From: Rhodoblastus sp.
GTDB lineage: Bacteria > Pseudomonadota > Alphaproteobacteria > Rhizobiales > Beijerinckiaceae
Direction of reading: 5' to 3'
Length of the DNA: 64,000 nucleotides
NCBI RefSeq assembly: GCF_019449565.1
Contig: NZ_JAGRPM010000057.1
Location: 1-64,000, forward strand
In this document: positions 15,986 to 24,801 of the stretch, in pieces
How positions within the stretch are numbered: the first letter of the stretch is position 1
Layout of the letters: each line of letters starts with the position of its first letter
Notes under the pieces: generated by a model
What the model was told of the DNA's origin: nothing
Database searches by the model: none
The model's input: only the letters and a program-made list of their open reading frames with translations
Position numbers and translations under genes: made by a program

Positions 15986-17514
15986 GCCGAGTCCTCCGGC
16001 GCGAACAGCTGGGGCAGATATTGCTCGAACCAGGCTTTCAGATCGGCGAGCGCCGGATGGCCGAGATTCTTCTTGAGATAGGATTTTACGCGCGGGATAT
16101 GCGCGAGATAGGCCGGCTTGCCGTCGCGCTTGTCGAGCCGGGCGAAGATGCCGAGGATTTTGCTCGCGCGCTGGGCGCCCATGATCGCATAGGCCGCCGC
16201 GAAGGAGGCCATGTCGAATTCGGGCTGCGCCTTCTTGCGCGCCAGCGCATAGGCGCCAAGCAGCTTCAGCTCCAGCTCGTCCGACACCGTCACCCGCGCA
16301 TCCTGCAACAGCGCGACGACATCATAGGCCGGCGGGCCGAGCACGCAATCCTGGAAGTCGATCACGCCGACGCGCTGGACGCCCTGACGGCCCTGCAGCC
16401 AGAGCAGGTTGGGCGAATGATAGTCGCGCAGCGTCCAGGTCGCGGGCTCGGCGAGCGGACGGGCCAGAACCGAGCGCCAGGCGTTTTCATATTGCGCCCG
16501 CGCGCCAGAGGCGAGCTGAAGTCCGGCGATATGCGGCGCATACCATTCGACCAGCAGCTCCACCTCGATCAGCAAAGCTTCGAGATCATAGGGCGGAATC
16601 CGATAGGTCCCGCCGGAATAGATGATGTCGCGCGGCAAGTCGCGGGCGTGCAATTGCGCGAGCAGCAGCGCGGCTTCCGCATAGCGATCGGGGATCGGCC
16701 CCGCGCTCCCGGCGACGCCCTCCGCGCCGAGATATTCCAGCACGGCGAGGCCGACCTCGAGATCGGCGGCGAAAATGCGCGGCGCCGAAAAGCCCTGCGC
16801 GAGCAGCGCCTCGTCCATGGCGACGAAAGGCCGGATGTTCTCGGCGAGATGGGCCAAAGCGCTATAGGGCTTGCCGCCGCGCACCGGCGGGCCGTCGGGC
16901 CGGGGCGGCGAGATCATCAGCACGGCCTTGTCGCCGTCCGGTTTGACAAGAAGCTCATAGGCGCGCGTCGACGCGTCGCCCTGCATGTGAATGCGCTCGG
17001 CATCGTCCCAGCCGCAGCGTTCCAGCAGGGCTTGCGCGCCGCGAAGGCGGATCAGGCGGCGCGCGGCGGCGCCATGGCCCACGATCTCGGCGCGGCGGAA
17101 ATCCGGCCCGCGTCGCGAATCGGCGAAAAGCGCGATATCGAGGCGATCGGCCGACAATGCCGAACCCGCGCGCTCCGCCCATTCGACCAGCACCAGCGCG
17201 CCCTCGGCGGCCTCGTCCCAGCCCAGCTCGGCCAGCTCCGAGGGGTCCTTCACCCGATAGAGATCGGCGTGGACGATGGGAAAGGCCTCCGAATCATAGA
17301 CCTGCATCAGAGTGAAGGTCGGGCTCGGCGCCTCCAGCTCCGGATCGCCGGTCAGACGGCGGATCATGGCGCGGGCGAATGTGGTCTTGCCCGAGCCCAG
17401 ATCGCCGCTCAGCGTCACCAGATCGCCGGCGCCGACCATGCCGCCCAGTTCGACGGCCAGGGCGCGGGTGGCCGCCTCATCGGGCAAATCGACCCGCCAG
17501 ACCGGCTCGTTCAT
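15982..17514 (-). CDS. Fusion: TsaE tRNA-t6A ATPase + AmgK-type sugar kinase
   Basis: A 510-aa two-domain protein. Residues ~1-150 are TsaE, with P-loop GDLGSGKTTFAR and SPTFTLMQVY; TsaE is the ATPase of the t6A37 tRNA-modification complex. Residues ~165-510 form an aminoglycoside-phosphotransferase-like kinase with the catalytic block LRDYHSPNLLW and the metal site VIDFQD. This matches AmgK, the anomeric MurNAc/GlcNAc kinase that feeds MurU. The fusion is common in alphaproteobacteria. It overlaps murU by 4 nt and is overlapped by divL upstream. The link between the two activities is probably only co-expression. Confidence 0.9.
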   Translation of the reverse strand: MNEPVWRVDLPDEAATRALAVELGGMVGAGDLVTLSGDLGSGKTTFARAMIRRLTGDPELEAPSPTFTLMQVYDSEAFPIVHADLYRVKDPSELAELGWDEAAEGALVLVEWAERAGSALSADRLDIALFADSRRGPDFRRAEIVGHGAAARRLIRLRGAQALLERCGWDDAERIHMQGDASTRAYELLVKPDGDKAVLMISPPRPDGPPVRGGKPYSALAHLAENIRPFVAMDEALLAQGFSAPRIFAADLEVGLAVLEYLGAEGVAGSAGPIPDRYAEAALLLAQLHARDLPRDIIYSGGTYRIPPYDLEALLIEVELLVEWYAPHIAGLQLASGARAQYENAWRSVLARPLAEPATWTLRDYHSPNLLWLQGRQGVQRVGVIDFQDCVLGPPAYDVVALLQDARVTVSDELELKLLGAYALARKKAQPEFDMASFAAAYAIMGAQRASKILGIFARLDKRDGKPAYLAHIPRVKSYLKKNLGHPALADLKAWFEQYLPQLFAPEDSA

Positions 17515-20045
17515 GCCCCGCCCTCCGCCAAAGCCCGGTCTTGCGGGCGATCCTCGACAGCGTCGGCGCGAAGGGGAATGACGCAGGTCACCACCGTGCC
17601 CTCGCCCGGCGCGGAATCGATCCGCACCTCGCCGCCATGCAGCTCGACGAAGGCGCGCACGATAGAAAGTCCAAGGCCGACGCCGCGATGGCGCGAATTG
17701 AGCGTGTGGCTCTCGAAACGGCCGAACACCTTGTCGAGCAATTCCGGCGGGATGCCTCGCCCGCAGTCGGACACCTTGAAGACGATTTCGCTCTCGCGGC
17801 GCAGCGCCGCGAGCGTGACGGTCTGGCCCGGCTCGGAAAAGCCGATGGCGTTGGACAGCAGATTGAACAGGATCTGCCGGACGCGCTGGCCGTCGGCGCG
17901 GAAAGAGCCGATGTTGGGGTCGGCGACGATGGACAGCTCGACATGGGATTCCGCCAGCCGGTCCTGCAAGCCCTCGGCGGCCTCGCGGATCGTGCGCTGG
18001 ATATCGACGTCGCCGAGCTGCAATTCCATGGCGTCGCGGTCGATAGTCGCCAGATCGAGAATGTCATTGATGATCGCGAGCAAGGCGGCGGAGGATTTCA
18101 GGACATAACCGGCATATTCCTGCTGCTTGTCATTGAGCGGGCCGACGCTGTCGTCCCCGAGCAGCTGGATGAAGCCGATGATATTGGTGAGCGGCGAGCG
18201 CAGCTCGTAGGACACGTGGTGGACGAAATCATTGCGCAATTGCTCGGCGGCGAGCAGGGCCTGATTGCGTTCTTTAAGGGCGCGCTCGACATTCACGCCG
18301 TCGGTCACGTCGATGAAGGTCAGCAGCGTGCCGCCGTCCGGCAGCGGCGCCGCCGCGCAATCGACAATGGCCCCATCGGTGCGGTTCATGCGGCGCTCGA
18401 AACCCATGCGAACGGCATGGAGCCCCGCGATCACGCTGCGCAGGTCCGACCAGGCCGCGTCGTCCGGCAGCAGCGGCTTGCAGGCCGCCGCCACGCCGTC
18501 GATATGCGGCCGCTCCGCCAGCATGGCCACCGGCAGGCGCCAAATTCGCCCGAAGGCCGGATTGCACAATTTGAGCCGCCCATCGGCGCCGAAGACCGCA
18601 ACGCCTTCCTGAAGCGCGTCGAGCGTCTCGCTCTGCACCCGCGCCAAAGAATTATATTGCGACTCCAGATTGTAGCGCTCGGTCACGTCGTCGAACAGAT
18701 AGGTGACGCCGCCCTGCGGATTCGGGTCAAAGGCGATGCGCAGCGTACGCCCGTCAGGCAGATGCCAGATCTGCGGCGCCGGGTCGATGCTTTGATAGAC
18801 GTTGTGCAGCGCGGTTTTCCAGGCGCGATAATCTGCCTGTTCCGGCAGCCGCCGCGCGGCGCGCAGCCGGTCGAGAATTTGCGAGTCGGTCGGGTTCTGG
18901 TCGAGAAAGGCCTGATCCAGCGACCACAAATGCCGATAGGCGGCGTTGGCGAACACCAGTTTCTTGGCGCGATCGAAGATCGCCACGCCAGTGGAGAGCT
19001 GGTCCAGCGTGCGGATATGCGATTCAACCTGCCGCGCGTGATCGGCGCGCAAGGCCTCCAGTTCCGCAAGATCTTCCGCTATGCCGCCGGCGCCGTCCGG
19101 CAGTGGCGCGTCGAGCACGTCCATCATCCGCCGCACGCCCGCGACTACGACATTTTCGCGCCGCTGCCAGATATTGCCGCCCTGCCGGGCTCGCGCCGCC
19201 GATTCGCGCGCCGAACTTTCGAGCAGCTCCAGCTCGCGCGCGACGGCGTCCATCGGATCCCTGGCGTCCACGGCGCGGGCGTAGGCTTCGTTGACCCAGT
19301 CGAGCTTCTGGTCGGGGCCGCGCGTCCACACGGGATGAGCGGAGAGATCGAGCAGGCCGCGCAGCGTTTCGAGCTGCGCCATCTGCTGGGCCTGAACCTT
19401 GCGCAGCCGCACCAGCTCCAGCCGGTCGCCGGACACGTCGCGGACGCGCAGCACGACGCGGCTGCCAATGGCGCGGCCCTCAGCCTCGAGATGGCGGCCG
19501 CCCTGGCTGACCAGATCCTGCCGAAAGCCCTGTCCGCGCTCGCGCAGCAGGGCGACATTGGCCTCCAGCGCCTGCGCCTGGTCGGCGGGCAGCCAGGCGC
19601 CGAAGCCCAGCACGCGGCGCGGCAGCGGCGCGTCAAGAACCAGGCTCACATCGCCTTCGATCTCGGGTTCGCCATGGGCGCCGCCCCAGACGACCACAAA
19701 TTGCGTTTCGGCGGCGAGAAAGGCGCGGGCGCGCTCCATCTGCTGGCGCAAATGGTCGACTTCGCCGGTCAGCTCCGCTTCGCGGCGCGCCCAGCGCTGC
19801 CGTCCGGTGAGATGAAGAAGCGCGGTAATGGTCGAGAAAACGACGAGTCCGGCGCCCAGCGACAGGCCGACGAGGCCGCCGGCGTCCTCGAAGCCGAAGG
19901 CGGGGGCGGCCTGCGCGCCCGCCGCGCCGGAAACGACCAGCGTCGAAACGGCCGAAAGCCAGCGCGCAAAGCGCAGGCGCGCACGCGGGCGGCGACCTGT
20001 CTGGCTTCCTCTTTGCGGCATGGACCGGGAGTCTCCTTCCCCCAC
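17511..20045 (-). CDS. divL: DivL-type PAS kinase with Tyr in place of the phospho-His
   Basis: A long sensor kinase (844 aa, or 836 from the ATG at 20021). It has an N-terminal membrane segment near residues 55-75, PAS-like domains, a dimerisation helix and an ATPase domain (NLLSNAIGF, DCGRGIPP, GVGLGLSIVR). The dimerisation motif reads VSYELRSPL where kinases have VSHELRTPL. The Tyr codon (18207-18209) replaces the phospho-accepting His, the hallmark of Caulobacter DivL. DivL binds DivK~P and controls the CckA-ChpT-CtrA phosphorelay. It overlaps tsaE-amgK by 4 nt, and ahcY lies upstream. The name rests on the Tyr, architecture and order. Confidence 0.8.
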   Translation of the reverse strand: MGEGDSRSMPQRGSQTGRRPRARLRFARWLSAVSTLVVSGAAGAQAAPAFGFEDAGGLVGLSLGAGLVVFSTITALLHLTGRQRWARREAELTGEVDHLRQQMERARAFLAAETQFVVVWGGAHGEPEIEGDVSLVLDAPLPRRVLGFGAWLPADQAQALEANVALLRERGQGFRQDLVSQGGRHLEAEGRAIGSRVVLRVRDVSGDRLELVRLRKVQAQQMAQLETLRGLLDLSAHPVWTRGPDQKLDWVNEAYARAVDARDPMDAVARELELLESSARESAARARQGGNIWQRRENVVVAGVRRMMDVLDAPLPDGAGGIAEDLAELEALRADHARQVESHIRTLDQLSTGVAIFDRAKKLVFANAAYRHLWSLDQAFLDQNPTDSQILDRLRAARRLPEQADYRAWKTALHNVYQSIDPAPQIWHLPDGRTLRIAFDPNPQGGVTYLFDDVTERYNLESQYNSLARVQSETLDALQEGVAVFGADGRLKLCNPAFGRIWRLPVAMLAERPHIDGVAAACKPLLPDDAAWSDLRSVIAGLHAVRMGFERRMNRTDGAIVDCAAAPLPDGGTLLTFIDVTDGVNVERALKERNQALLAAEQLRNDFVHHVSYELRSPLTNIIGFIQLLGDDSVGPLNDKQQEYAGYVLKSSAALLAIINDILDLATIDRDAMELQLGDVDIQRTIREAAEGLQDRLAESHVELSIVADPNIGSFRADGQRVRQILFNLLSNAIGFSEPGQTVTLAALRRESEIVFKVSDCGRGIPPELLDKVFGRFESHTLNSRHRGVGLGLSIVRAFVELHGGEVRIDSAPGEGTVVTCVIPLRADAVEDRPQDRALAEGGA

Positions 20046-20106
20046 AGGGCGGAGCCTGTGCGAATCACTCGAATTTACTCTCTGGATTCTTGGTTAAGAA
20101 AGGGGA

Positions 20107-20142
20107 ACGAAAAAGAAAACGCCTCCGGCGGGAGCCGAAGGC
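20107..20142 (-). terminator. Intrinsic terminator after ahcY
   Basis: On the minus strand GCCTTCGGC and GCCGGAGGC (plus-strand 20121-20129 and 20134-20142) form a 9-bp stem with one G-U pair, followed by GTTTTCTTTTTC. It separates ahcY from divL, so divL probably has its own promoter in the remaining ~60 bp. Confidence 0.8.
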
Positions 20143-20186
20143 GCAGAATCATGCAAGGGCGCCACAGGGCGTGGCGTCGAAAAGGC

Positions 20187-21599
20187 TCAGTAGCGGTAAT
20201 GCTCCGGCTTGAACGGGCCTTCCGTGGGCACCGAGAGATAGGCCGATTGCGCGGGGGTCAGCGCCGTCAGCTTCACGCCGATCTTGCCAAGGTGAAGCTT
20301 GGCGACCTTCTCGTCGAGATGCTTGGGCAGGGTGAAGACCTTTTTGGCGTAATGGCCCGGTTTGGTCCACAATTCGATCTGCGCCAGCGTCTGGTTGGTG
20401 AAGGAGGCCGACATCACGAAGGACGGATGGCCGGTCGCGTTGCCGAGATTCACCAGACGGCCTTCCGACAGCAGGATGATGCGCTTGCTGTCGGGGAATT
20501 CGATCTCGTCGACCTGCGGCTTCACATTATGCCATTTCAGGTTGCGCAGCGCGGCGACCTGAATTTCGGAGTCGAAATGGCCGATGTTGCAGACGATGGC
20601 GCGGTCCTTCATGGCGCGCATATGGTCGATGGTGATGACGTCAATATTGCCGGTCGTCGTCACGAAGATGTCGGCGCGCGGCGCGGCGTCCTCCATCGTC
20701 ACCACTTCATAGCCTTCCATGGCGGCCTGAAGGGCGCAGATCGGATCGATTTCCGAGACCAGCACGCGGCAGCCGGCGTTGCGCAGCGAAGCCGCCGAGC
20801 CCTTGCCGACGTCGCCGAAGCCCGCGACCATCGCCACCTTGCCGGCCATCATCACGTCGGTGCCGCGGCGGATGCCGTCCACCAGCGATTCGCGGCAGCC
20901 ATAGAGATTGTCGAATTTCGACTTGGTGACCGAATCATTGACGTTGATCGCCGGCCACAGCAGCTTGCCTTCCTTCTCCATGATGTAGAGACGGTGGACG
21001 CCCGTGGTGGTCTCCTCGGTCACGCCCTTGATGGCGGCGGCGCAGCGGCCATAGAATCCCGGATTGGCCTTGAGGCGCTTCTTGATCGCCGCGAAGAGGA
21101 CTTCCTCTTCTTCATTCGTCGCCTTGTCGAGGAAGGCGGTGTCGCCCTGCTCGGCGCGCAGGCCGAGATGGATCAGCAGCGTGGCGTCGCCGCCGTCGTC
21201 GAGGATCATGTTCGGCGTGCCGCCGTCGCCCCATTCGAAAATGCGGTGGGTGTAGTCCCAATATTCTTCGAGGCTCTCGCCCTTGATCGCGAAGACCGGC
21301 GTGCCAGCGGCGGCGATGGCGGCGGCGGCGTGGTCCTGGGTCGAGTAAATATTGCACGACGCCCAGCGGACATCGGCGCCGAGCGCCTGTAGCGTCTCGA
21401 TCAGCACGGCAGTCTGGATGGTCATATGCAGCGAGCCGGCGACGCGGGCGCCTTTCAGCGGCTGGCTGGCGCCATATTCGGCGCGCGTGGCCATCAGGCC
21501 CGGCATTTCCGTTTCGGCGATGGCGATTTCCTTGCGGCCCCAATCGGCGAGGTCGATGTCGGCGACGACATAATCATGGGTGAGATGGCTGGCGTTCAT
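20187..21599 (-). CDS. ahcY: Adenosylhomocysteinase
   Basis: A 470-aa enzyme that cleaves S-adenosylhomocysteine to adenosine and homocysteine, keeping methylation going. The NAD-binding motif is [12 protein letters not shown], with the usual family C-terminus (KPEHYRY). Length is normal for the bacterial type with the ~40-aa insert. It begins after AGGATGGGAAAG. The upstream region has a promoter-like pair (TTGCCT, 17 bp, TATAGA on the minus strand) and an AT-rich inverted motif like SahR sites. Confidence 0.97.
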   Translation of the reverse strand: MNASHLTHDYVVADIDLADWGRKEIAIAETEMPGLMATRAEYGASQPLKGARVAGSLHMTIQTAVLIETLQALGADVRWASCNIYSTQDHAAAAIAAAGTPVFAIKGESLEEYWDYTHRIFEWGDGGTPNMILDDGGDATLLIHLGLRAEQGDTAFLDKATNEEEEVLFAAIKKRLKANPGFYGRCAAAIKGVTEETTTGVHRLYIMEKEGKLLWPAINVNDSVTKSKFDNLYGCRESLVDGIRRGTDVMMAGKVAMVAGFGDVGKGSAASLRNAGCRVLVSEIDPICALQAAMEGYEVVTMEDAAPRADIFVTTTGNIDVITIDHMRAMKDRAIVCNIGHFDSEIQVAALRNLKWHNVKPQVDEIEFPDSKRIILLSEGRLVNLGNATGHPSFVMSASFTNQTLAQIELWTKPGHYAKKVFTLPKHLDEKVAKLHLGKIGVKLTALTPAQSAYLSVPTEGPFKPEHYRY

Positions 21600-21643
21600 G
21601 ACTTTCCCATCCTGTTGCGGCTGGCGGCTTGAGATTGGCGGCT

Positions 21644-21672
21644 TCTATAGCAGCCGCGCCGCCGACAGGCAA
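21644..21672 (-). promoter_or_regulatory. Likely ahcY promoter
   Basis: On the minus strand a -35-like TTGCCT (21667-21672) and a -10-like TATAGA (21644-21649) are separated by exactly 17 bp. The -10 lies about 45 bp before the ahcY ATG. Confidence 0.5.
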
Positions 21673-21697
21673 TAAAGATATAAGCAACTCTTTATAT
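21672..21697. promoter_or_regulatory. SahR-like operator upstream of ahcY
   Basis: ATAAAGATATAAG and CTCTTTATAT form an imperfect inverted repeat just upstream of the -35. AT-rich sites built from ATAAAGA and TCTTTAT halves are the known targets of the ArsR-family regulator SahR, which senses adenosylhomocysteine, near ahcY in Proteobacteria. The regulator gene is not in the window. Confidence 0.5.
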
Positions 21698-21701
21698 GAT
21701 G

Positions 21702-22169
21702 TCATTCCGGATCGCGCGACCGCTGGGCAGCGCGGAAATTCAGAGCCTTTTCTCCGATGTTCAGGCCAAGCTGAAAACTTTCGGCGATGCGGTGGGCGCG
21801 GGCGATGAAAAAGCGCGCCCCATCCGGCGGCAGAACGTCGCGCGCCGTCTGCTCGAACAGGCCCAGCCAGATTTTGAAATGCTCTGGCTCCAGGCCAAGC
21901 GCCGCATGGGCCGGCAGAGGCCGCCCTTCATAGCGTCCGGTCCGCAGGCCGATCTGCGACCAGAAATCAGTCAGGCGAGCGATATGTTCTTCCCAATGTC
22001 CGGCCAACCGCGCCTCGAAAATCGGGCCCAATAACGAGTCGGATCGGGCGCGCGAATAGAATTCACGCACCAGACGCTCCACCATTTCCTCGGTCAGGCC
22101 CGGCGGCGGCTCTTCAACGGCGGCGGAGCGTATCGCGAGGGGGTGCGGCATCTTATTGTCCTGAAACAT
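21702..22169 (-). CDS. Group III truncated haemoglobin
   Basis: A 155-aa single-domain globin. Features of the group III (P-class) truncated type include LVREFYSRARSDSLLGPIF, HWEEHIARLTDFW and HFKIWLGLFEQTA, with the haem-binding helix in EHFKIW. These proteins bind oxygen, nitric oxide or related ligands in the cytoplasm; the physiological role is usually unknown. It ends just beyond the ahcY operator and is transcribed away from the acyl carrier protein gene. The start is probably MFQDNKMPHP or the second Met. Confidence 0.88.
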   Translation of the reverse strand: MFQDNKMPHPLAIRSAAVEEPPPGLTEEMVERLVREFYSRARSDSLLGPIFEARLAGHWEEHIARLTDFWSQIGLRTGRYEGRPLPAHAALGLEPEHFKIWLGLFEQTARDVLPPDGARFFIARAHRIAESFQLGLNIGEKALNFRAAQRSRDPE

Positions 22170-22395
22170 TTTTCCGGTCCGGGCGCGGCGGCCCGCCGGG
22201 CGCGAAAAAATTGGTTTGGCGCCGCCTGAGACACTTTGCTACATGGAGGGGCGTCCGGATTCAATTTATTTGGGATCCGACGCATCTCCCGGCGACATCG
22301 GATCGCGCGCCTCAGGGCCGCCCGAGCGACGAACGGGATTGCCGACCGCAACCAGGGGTGCGCCATTGACTTCGGTTTCGAATGACCAGCCGACG

Positions 22396-22641
22396 ATGAT
22401 CAACGACATTCTCGATGTCATCGCCACCGAGGGCATGATTCCTCGTGAAAAGCTTCAGGACGACGCGACGATCGAAAGCCTCGGCCTGAAATCCATCGAC
22501 ATTGTGATGATTTTGACCGCCATCGAGGAAAAATTCGACGTCTATATCCCGATGGACGGCTCTTTCCAGGAGGCCACGGACCTCAAGGGCCTGGTCGAGG
22601 CGATCAGCGCCCATATCCTGAAGGAAAAAACCGAGAAATGA
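22396..22641 (+). CDS. Acyl carrier protein of a dedicated fatty-acyl cassette
   Basis: An 81-aa protein from MINDILDVIA. Ser33 in LGLKSIDIVMI is the expected phosphopantetheine site, with Lys where housekeeping ACPs have Asp. It is less acidic than AcpP. It overlaps the ketosynthase gene by 4 nt. Two hot-dog-fold genes follow, so it probably carries the chain built by this cassette. The ATG has a weak ribosome site. A TTG at 22367 would add ~10 residues, and earlier extension is unlikely. Confidence 0.82.
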   Translation: MINDILDVIATEGMIPREKLQDDATIESLGLKSIDIVMILTAIEEKFDVYIPMDGSFQEATDLKGLVEAISAHILKEKTEK

Positions 22642-23858
22642 GTTCCAGGCGAGTCGTAGTCACCGGGATGGGCGCCGTTTCGGCGGCCGGAATCGGAGCC
22701 CAATTCCTGTGGCGTGCGGCGCGCGACGGCACGCCCTGCACCGGCCCGCTGATCGTGCGCGAGCCCTATGGCGGCCGCATCCGCATTTCCGCCCAGGTCC
22801 GCGACTTCGATATCGAGGCTCTGCTCGGGCCGCAACTGGCGCCTTTCGCCGATCCGTTCACGGCTTACGCCATTGTCGCCGCCGACGAGGCGCTGGCGCA
22901 GGCCGGGCTCGACCCCAGCGAACGTCAGGGCTCGCGCTGCGCCTCCCTGCTCGGCACGGGCGCGGGCGGAATGCGCACCTGCGACGACGGCATCTATAAC
23001 GTCTATTTCGCCAACAAGCGGCCAGACACGCTGACGGTGCCCAAGCTCATTCCGAGCGCCGGCCCGACCCAGATTTCCATGCGCTATGGCGCGACCGGGC
23101 CCTGTTTCGCCCTCGCCAGCGCCTGTTCTTCGGGCAGCCAGGCGGTCGGCCTCGCCGTGCAGATGATCCGCGCGGGCATGATCGACCGCGCCATTGTCGG
23201 CGGCTCGGAGGCCTGCGCCACCAATGGCTCCATGCGCGCCTGGGAATGTTTGCGCGTGCTCACGCCCGACCTCTGCCGACCCTTCGCCAAGAACCGCAAC
23301 GGCATGGTGCTCGGCGAAGGCGCCGCCATGTTCGTGATCGAGGCCGAGGAGGTCGCTTTGGCGCGCGGAGCCACGCCGCTCGCGGTAATCGCTGGCTATG
23401 GCACCAATACCGATGGCCTCGACCCGGTGCGCCCGGACGCGGCCAGCGCCGCCGCCTGCATGACCATGGCGCTGGACGACGCGGGCCTCGCGCCGACCGA
23501 CATCGATTACGTCAACGCCCATGGCACGGCGACGGTGATGAACGATGTGACCGAGGCCGAAGCCCTCAACCGCGCCTTCGGCGATTATTGCGCTGATCTT
23601 CCCGTCTCCTCGACCAAGCCCGTGCATGGCCACGCCATGGGCGCAAGCGGCGCGCTGGAGCTGATGATCTCGATCATGGCCTTGCGCGAACAGGTCGCCC
23701 CGCCTAATCTCAACACCGAGATTCAGGATCCAAAATGCGCGATCCGGCTGGTCGGCCCGACCGCGCTGCAAATGCCGATCCGCGCGGTGCTGTCGAATTC
23801 GCTTGCGTTCGGCGGCATCAACGCCTCGCTGATCGTGACGCCTCACGCCCAGGCCTGA
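22638..23858 (+). CDS. Beta-ketoacyl-ACP synthase (KAS II-like)
   Basis: A 406-aa decarboxylating condensing enzyme. The Cys-His-His triad is complete: Cys163 in ASACSSGSQ, His295 in NAHGTATVMND and His332 in KPVHGHAMGASG. It elongates acyl-ACP with malonyl-ACP. Its ACP, ketosynthase and hot-dog context points to a specialised chain rather than housekeeping synthesis. It overlaps the ACP gene (ATGA) and is followed 3 nt later by the next gene. No ketoreductase lies in the cassette, so that step must come from elsewhere. Confidence 0.9.
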   Translation: MSSRRVVVTGMGAVSAAGIGAQFLWRAARDGTPCTGPLIVREPYGGRIRISAQVRDFDIEALLGPQLAPFADPFTAYAIVAADEALAQAGLDPSERQGSRCASLLGTGAGGMRTCDDGIYNVYFANKRPDTLTVPKLIPSAGPTQISMRYGATGPCFALASACSSGSQAVGLAVQMIRAGMIDRAIVGGSEACATNGSMRAWECLRVLTPDLCRPFAKNRNGMVLGEGAAMFVIEAEEVALARGATPLAVIAGYGTNTDGLDPVRPDAASAAACMTMALDDAGLAPTDIDYVNAHGTATVMNDVTEAEALNRAFGDYCADLPVSSTKPVHGHAMGASGALELMISIMALREQVAPPNLNTEIQDPKCAIRLVGPTALQMPIRAVLSNSLAFGGINASLIVTPHAQA

Positions 23859-23861
23859 GAC

Positions 23862-24269
23862 ATGAACGCGACGCCGCTCGTCCAAAATATGGGACCGTTG
23901 CGCGCAACGGCGTCGCCGGACGTCGTCGCCGCCTTCCGGCGCGCGACGGGCTGGCGCGAGGCCGAGGGGCTTCCGCCCGCCAGCTTCCCGGTCATCGTGA
24001 TGAACCTGCCGGAAATCGGCGGGGCGGTGCGCTCCGCCGCGCAGGAAATCGGCCTGCCGGTGCACGAGGCCCAACATTTCGAATATGTGCGGCCGATCCA
24101 GCTCGGCGAAAGCTATGACCTCATGCTGGAGTTCCGGCGCGAGCTGGAGCCCGCGCGGCTGATCGTCACTGCGGAAGTCTTTGACACCGAGGGCATCCGC
24201 GTCGGCCGCATCGTCTCCACGCTGCGCCTGATCGACCCCGCGACCGTTCCCGGAGCCGCCCGACCATGA
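23862..24269 (+). CDS. Hot-dog-fold protein, non-catalytic MaoC-like partner
   Basis: A 135-aa protein whose C-terminal half (HFEYVRPIQLGESYDLML through RIVSTLRLI) resembles the non-catalytic half of MaoC-type dehydratases. The catalytic Asp/His pair is absent. The next gene encodes a hot-dog protein that does carry the pair, and the two overlap by 4 nt. They may form a heterodimeric (R)-hydratase/3-hydroxyacyl dehydratase, as in HadAB-type pairs. That pairing is inferred. Confidence 0.65.
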   Translation: MNATPLVQNMGPLRATASPDVVAAFRRATGWREAEGLPPASFPVIVMNLPEIGGAVRSAAQEIGLPVHEAQHFEYVRPIQLGESYDLMLEFRRELEPARLIVTAEVFDTEGIRVGRIVSTLRLIDPATVPGAARP

Positions 24270-24697
24270 CGGCTTCCAATTCCGCCCCACCCGCGCCGCG
24301 CGTCGGCGAAAAGCTTCCCCCACGGACCATCGGCCCCTTCACCATCGCTGATCTGGCCGAATATGCGGCGGTTTCCGGCGATTCCAACTTGCTGCATCTC
24401 GATCTCGCCTTCGCGCAGGGCTTCGGCTTTTCCGCCCGCCCCGTCCACGGGATGAAGCTGCTCGCCGCCTTCGAGCCGATGTTGCATGACTGGCGCCCTG
24501 AACTCACCATCATCGGGCTGACCGGACAATTCCTGACGCCCGTGCTGGAAGGAGAGACCGCCTCCCTGACCGCGCGGGTCGTCAAGCTCGACGAAGCGGA
24601 CAAACGTTTCGTCGCCGTCCTGCGGCTGATCGCTCATACGGCGAGCGGAGCGCCCGCCCTGATGGGCGAGGCGCGCCTGACGCCGGCCGGCGGCTGA
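24266..24697 (+). CDS. MaoC-like dehydratase/hydratase
   Basis: A 143-aa single hot-dog protein. It has the hydratase signature SGDSNLLHLD (Asp39, His44) and the following FSARPVHGMKLLA block. MaoC-family enzymes hydrate or dehydrate enoyl/3-hydroxyacyl thioesters. It is probably the catalytic half of a dimer with the protein before it, acting on the chain made by the ketosynthase. It is the last gene of the ACP cassette. Confidence 0.82.
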   Translation: MTASNSAPPAPRVGEKLPPRTIGPFTIADLAEYAAVSGDSNLLHLDLAFAQGFGFSARPVHGMKLLAAFEPMLHDWRPELTIIGLTGQFLTPVLEGETASLTARVVKLDEADKRFVAVLRLIAHTASGAPALMGEARLTPAGG

Positions 24698-24801
24698 TCG
24701 CCGACAGCGCCTTGGCCGGAGGGACGCTCTTTGAGGCTCCTCTTTGGCGAGGTTCGCTTTGGAGAAGAGTCGCATGGACGCGCGGCCTCGTTTTGTCTAA
24801 T

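Noticed and set aside
17379..21392. A very long (1,337-codon) open frame on the plus strand across divL and ahcY
   Set aside because: It is antisense to two clear genes. Its composition (His/Arg/Gln-rich, no domain) is typical of open frames opposite GC-rich genes.
21600..21700. An SAH riboswitch before ahcY
   Set aside because: No conserved SAH-riboswitch core could be seen in the ~70-nt leader. An operator is visible instead.
22216..22395. N-terminal extension of the acyl carrier protein by 60 residues
   Set aside because: The added residues do not look like a leader or domain, and ACPs of this size start at MINDIL. The region is more likely the divergent promoter zone with the globin gene.
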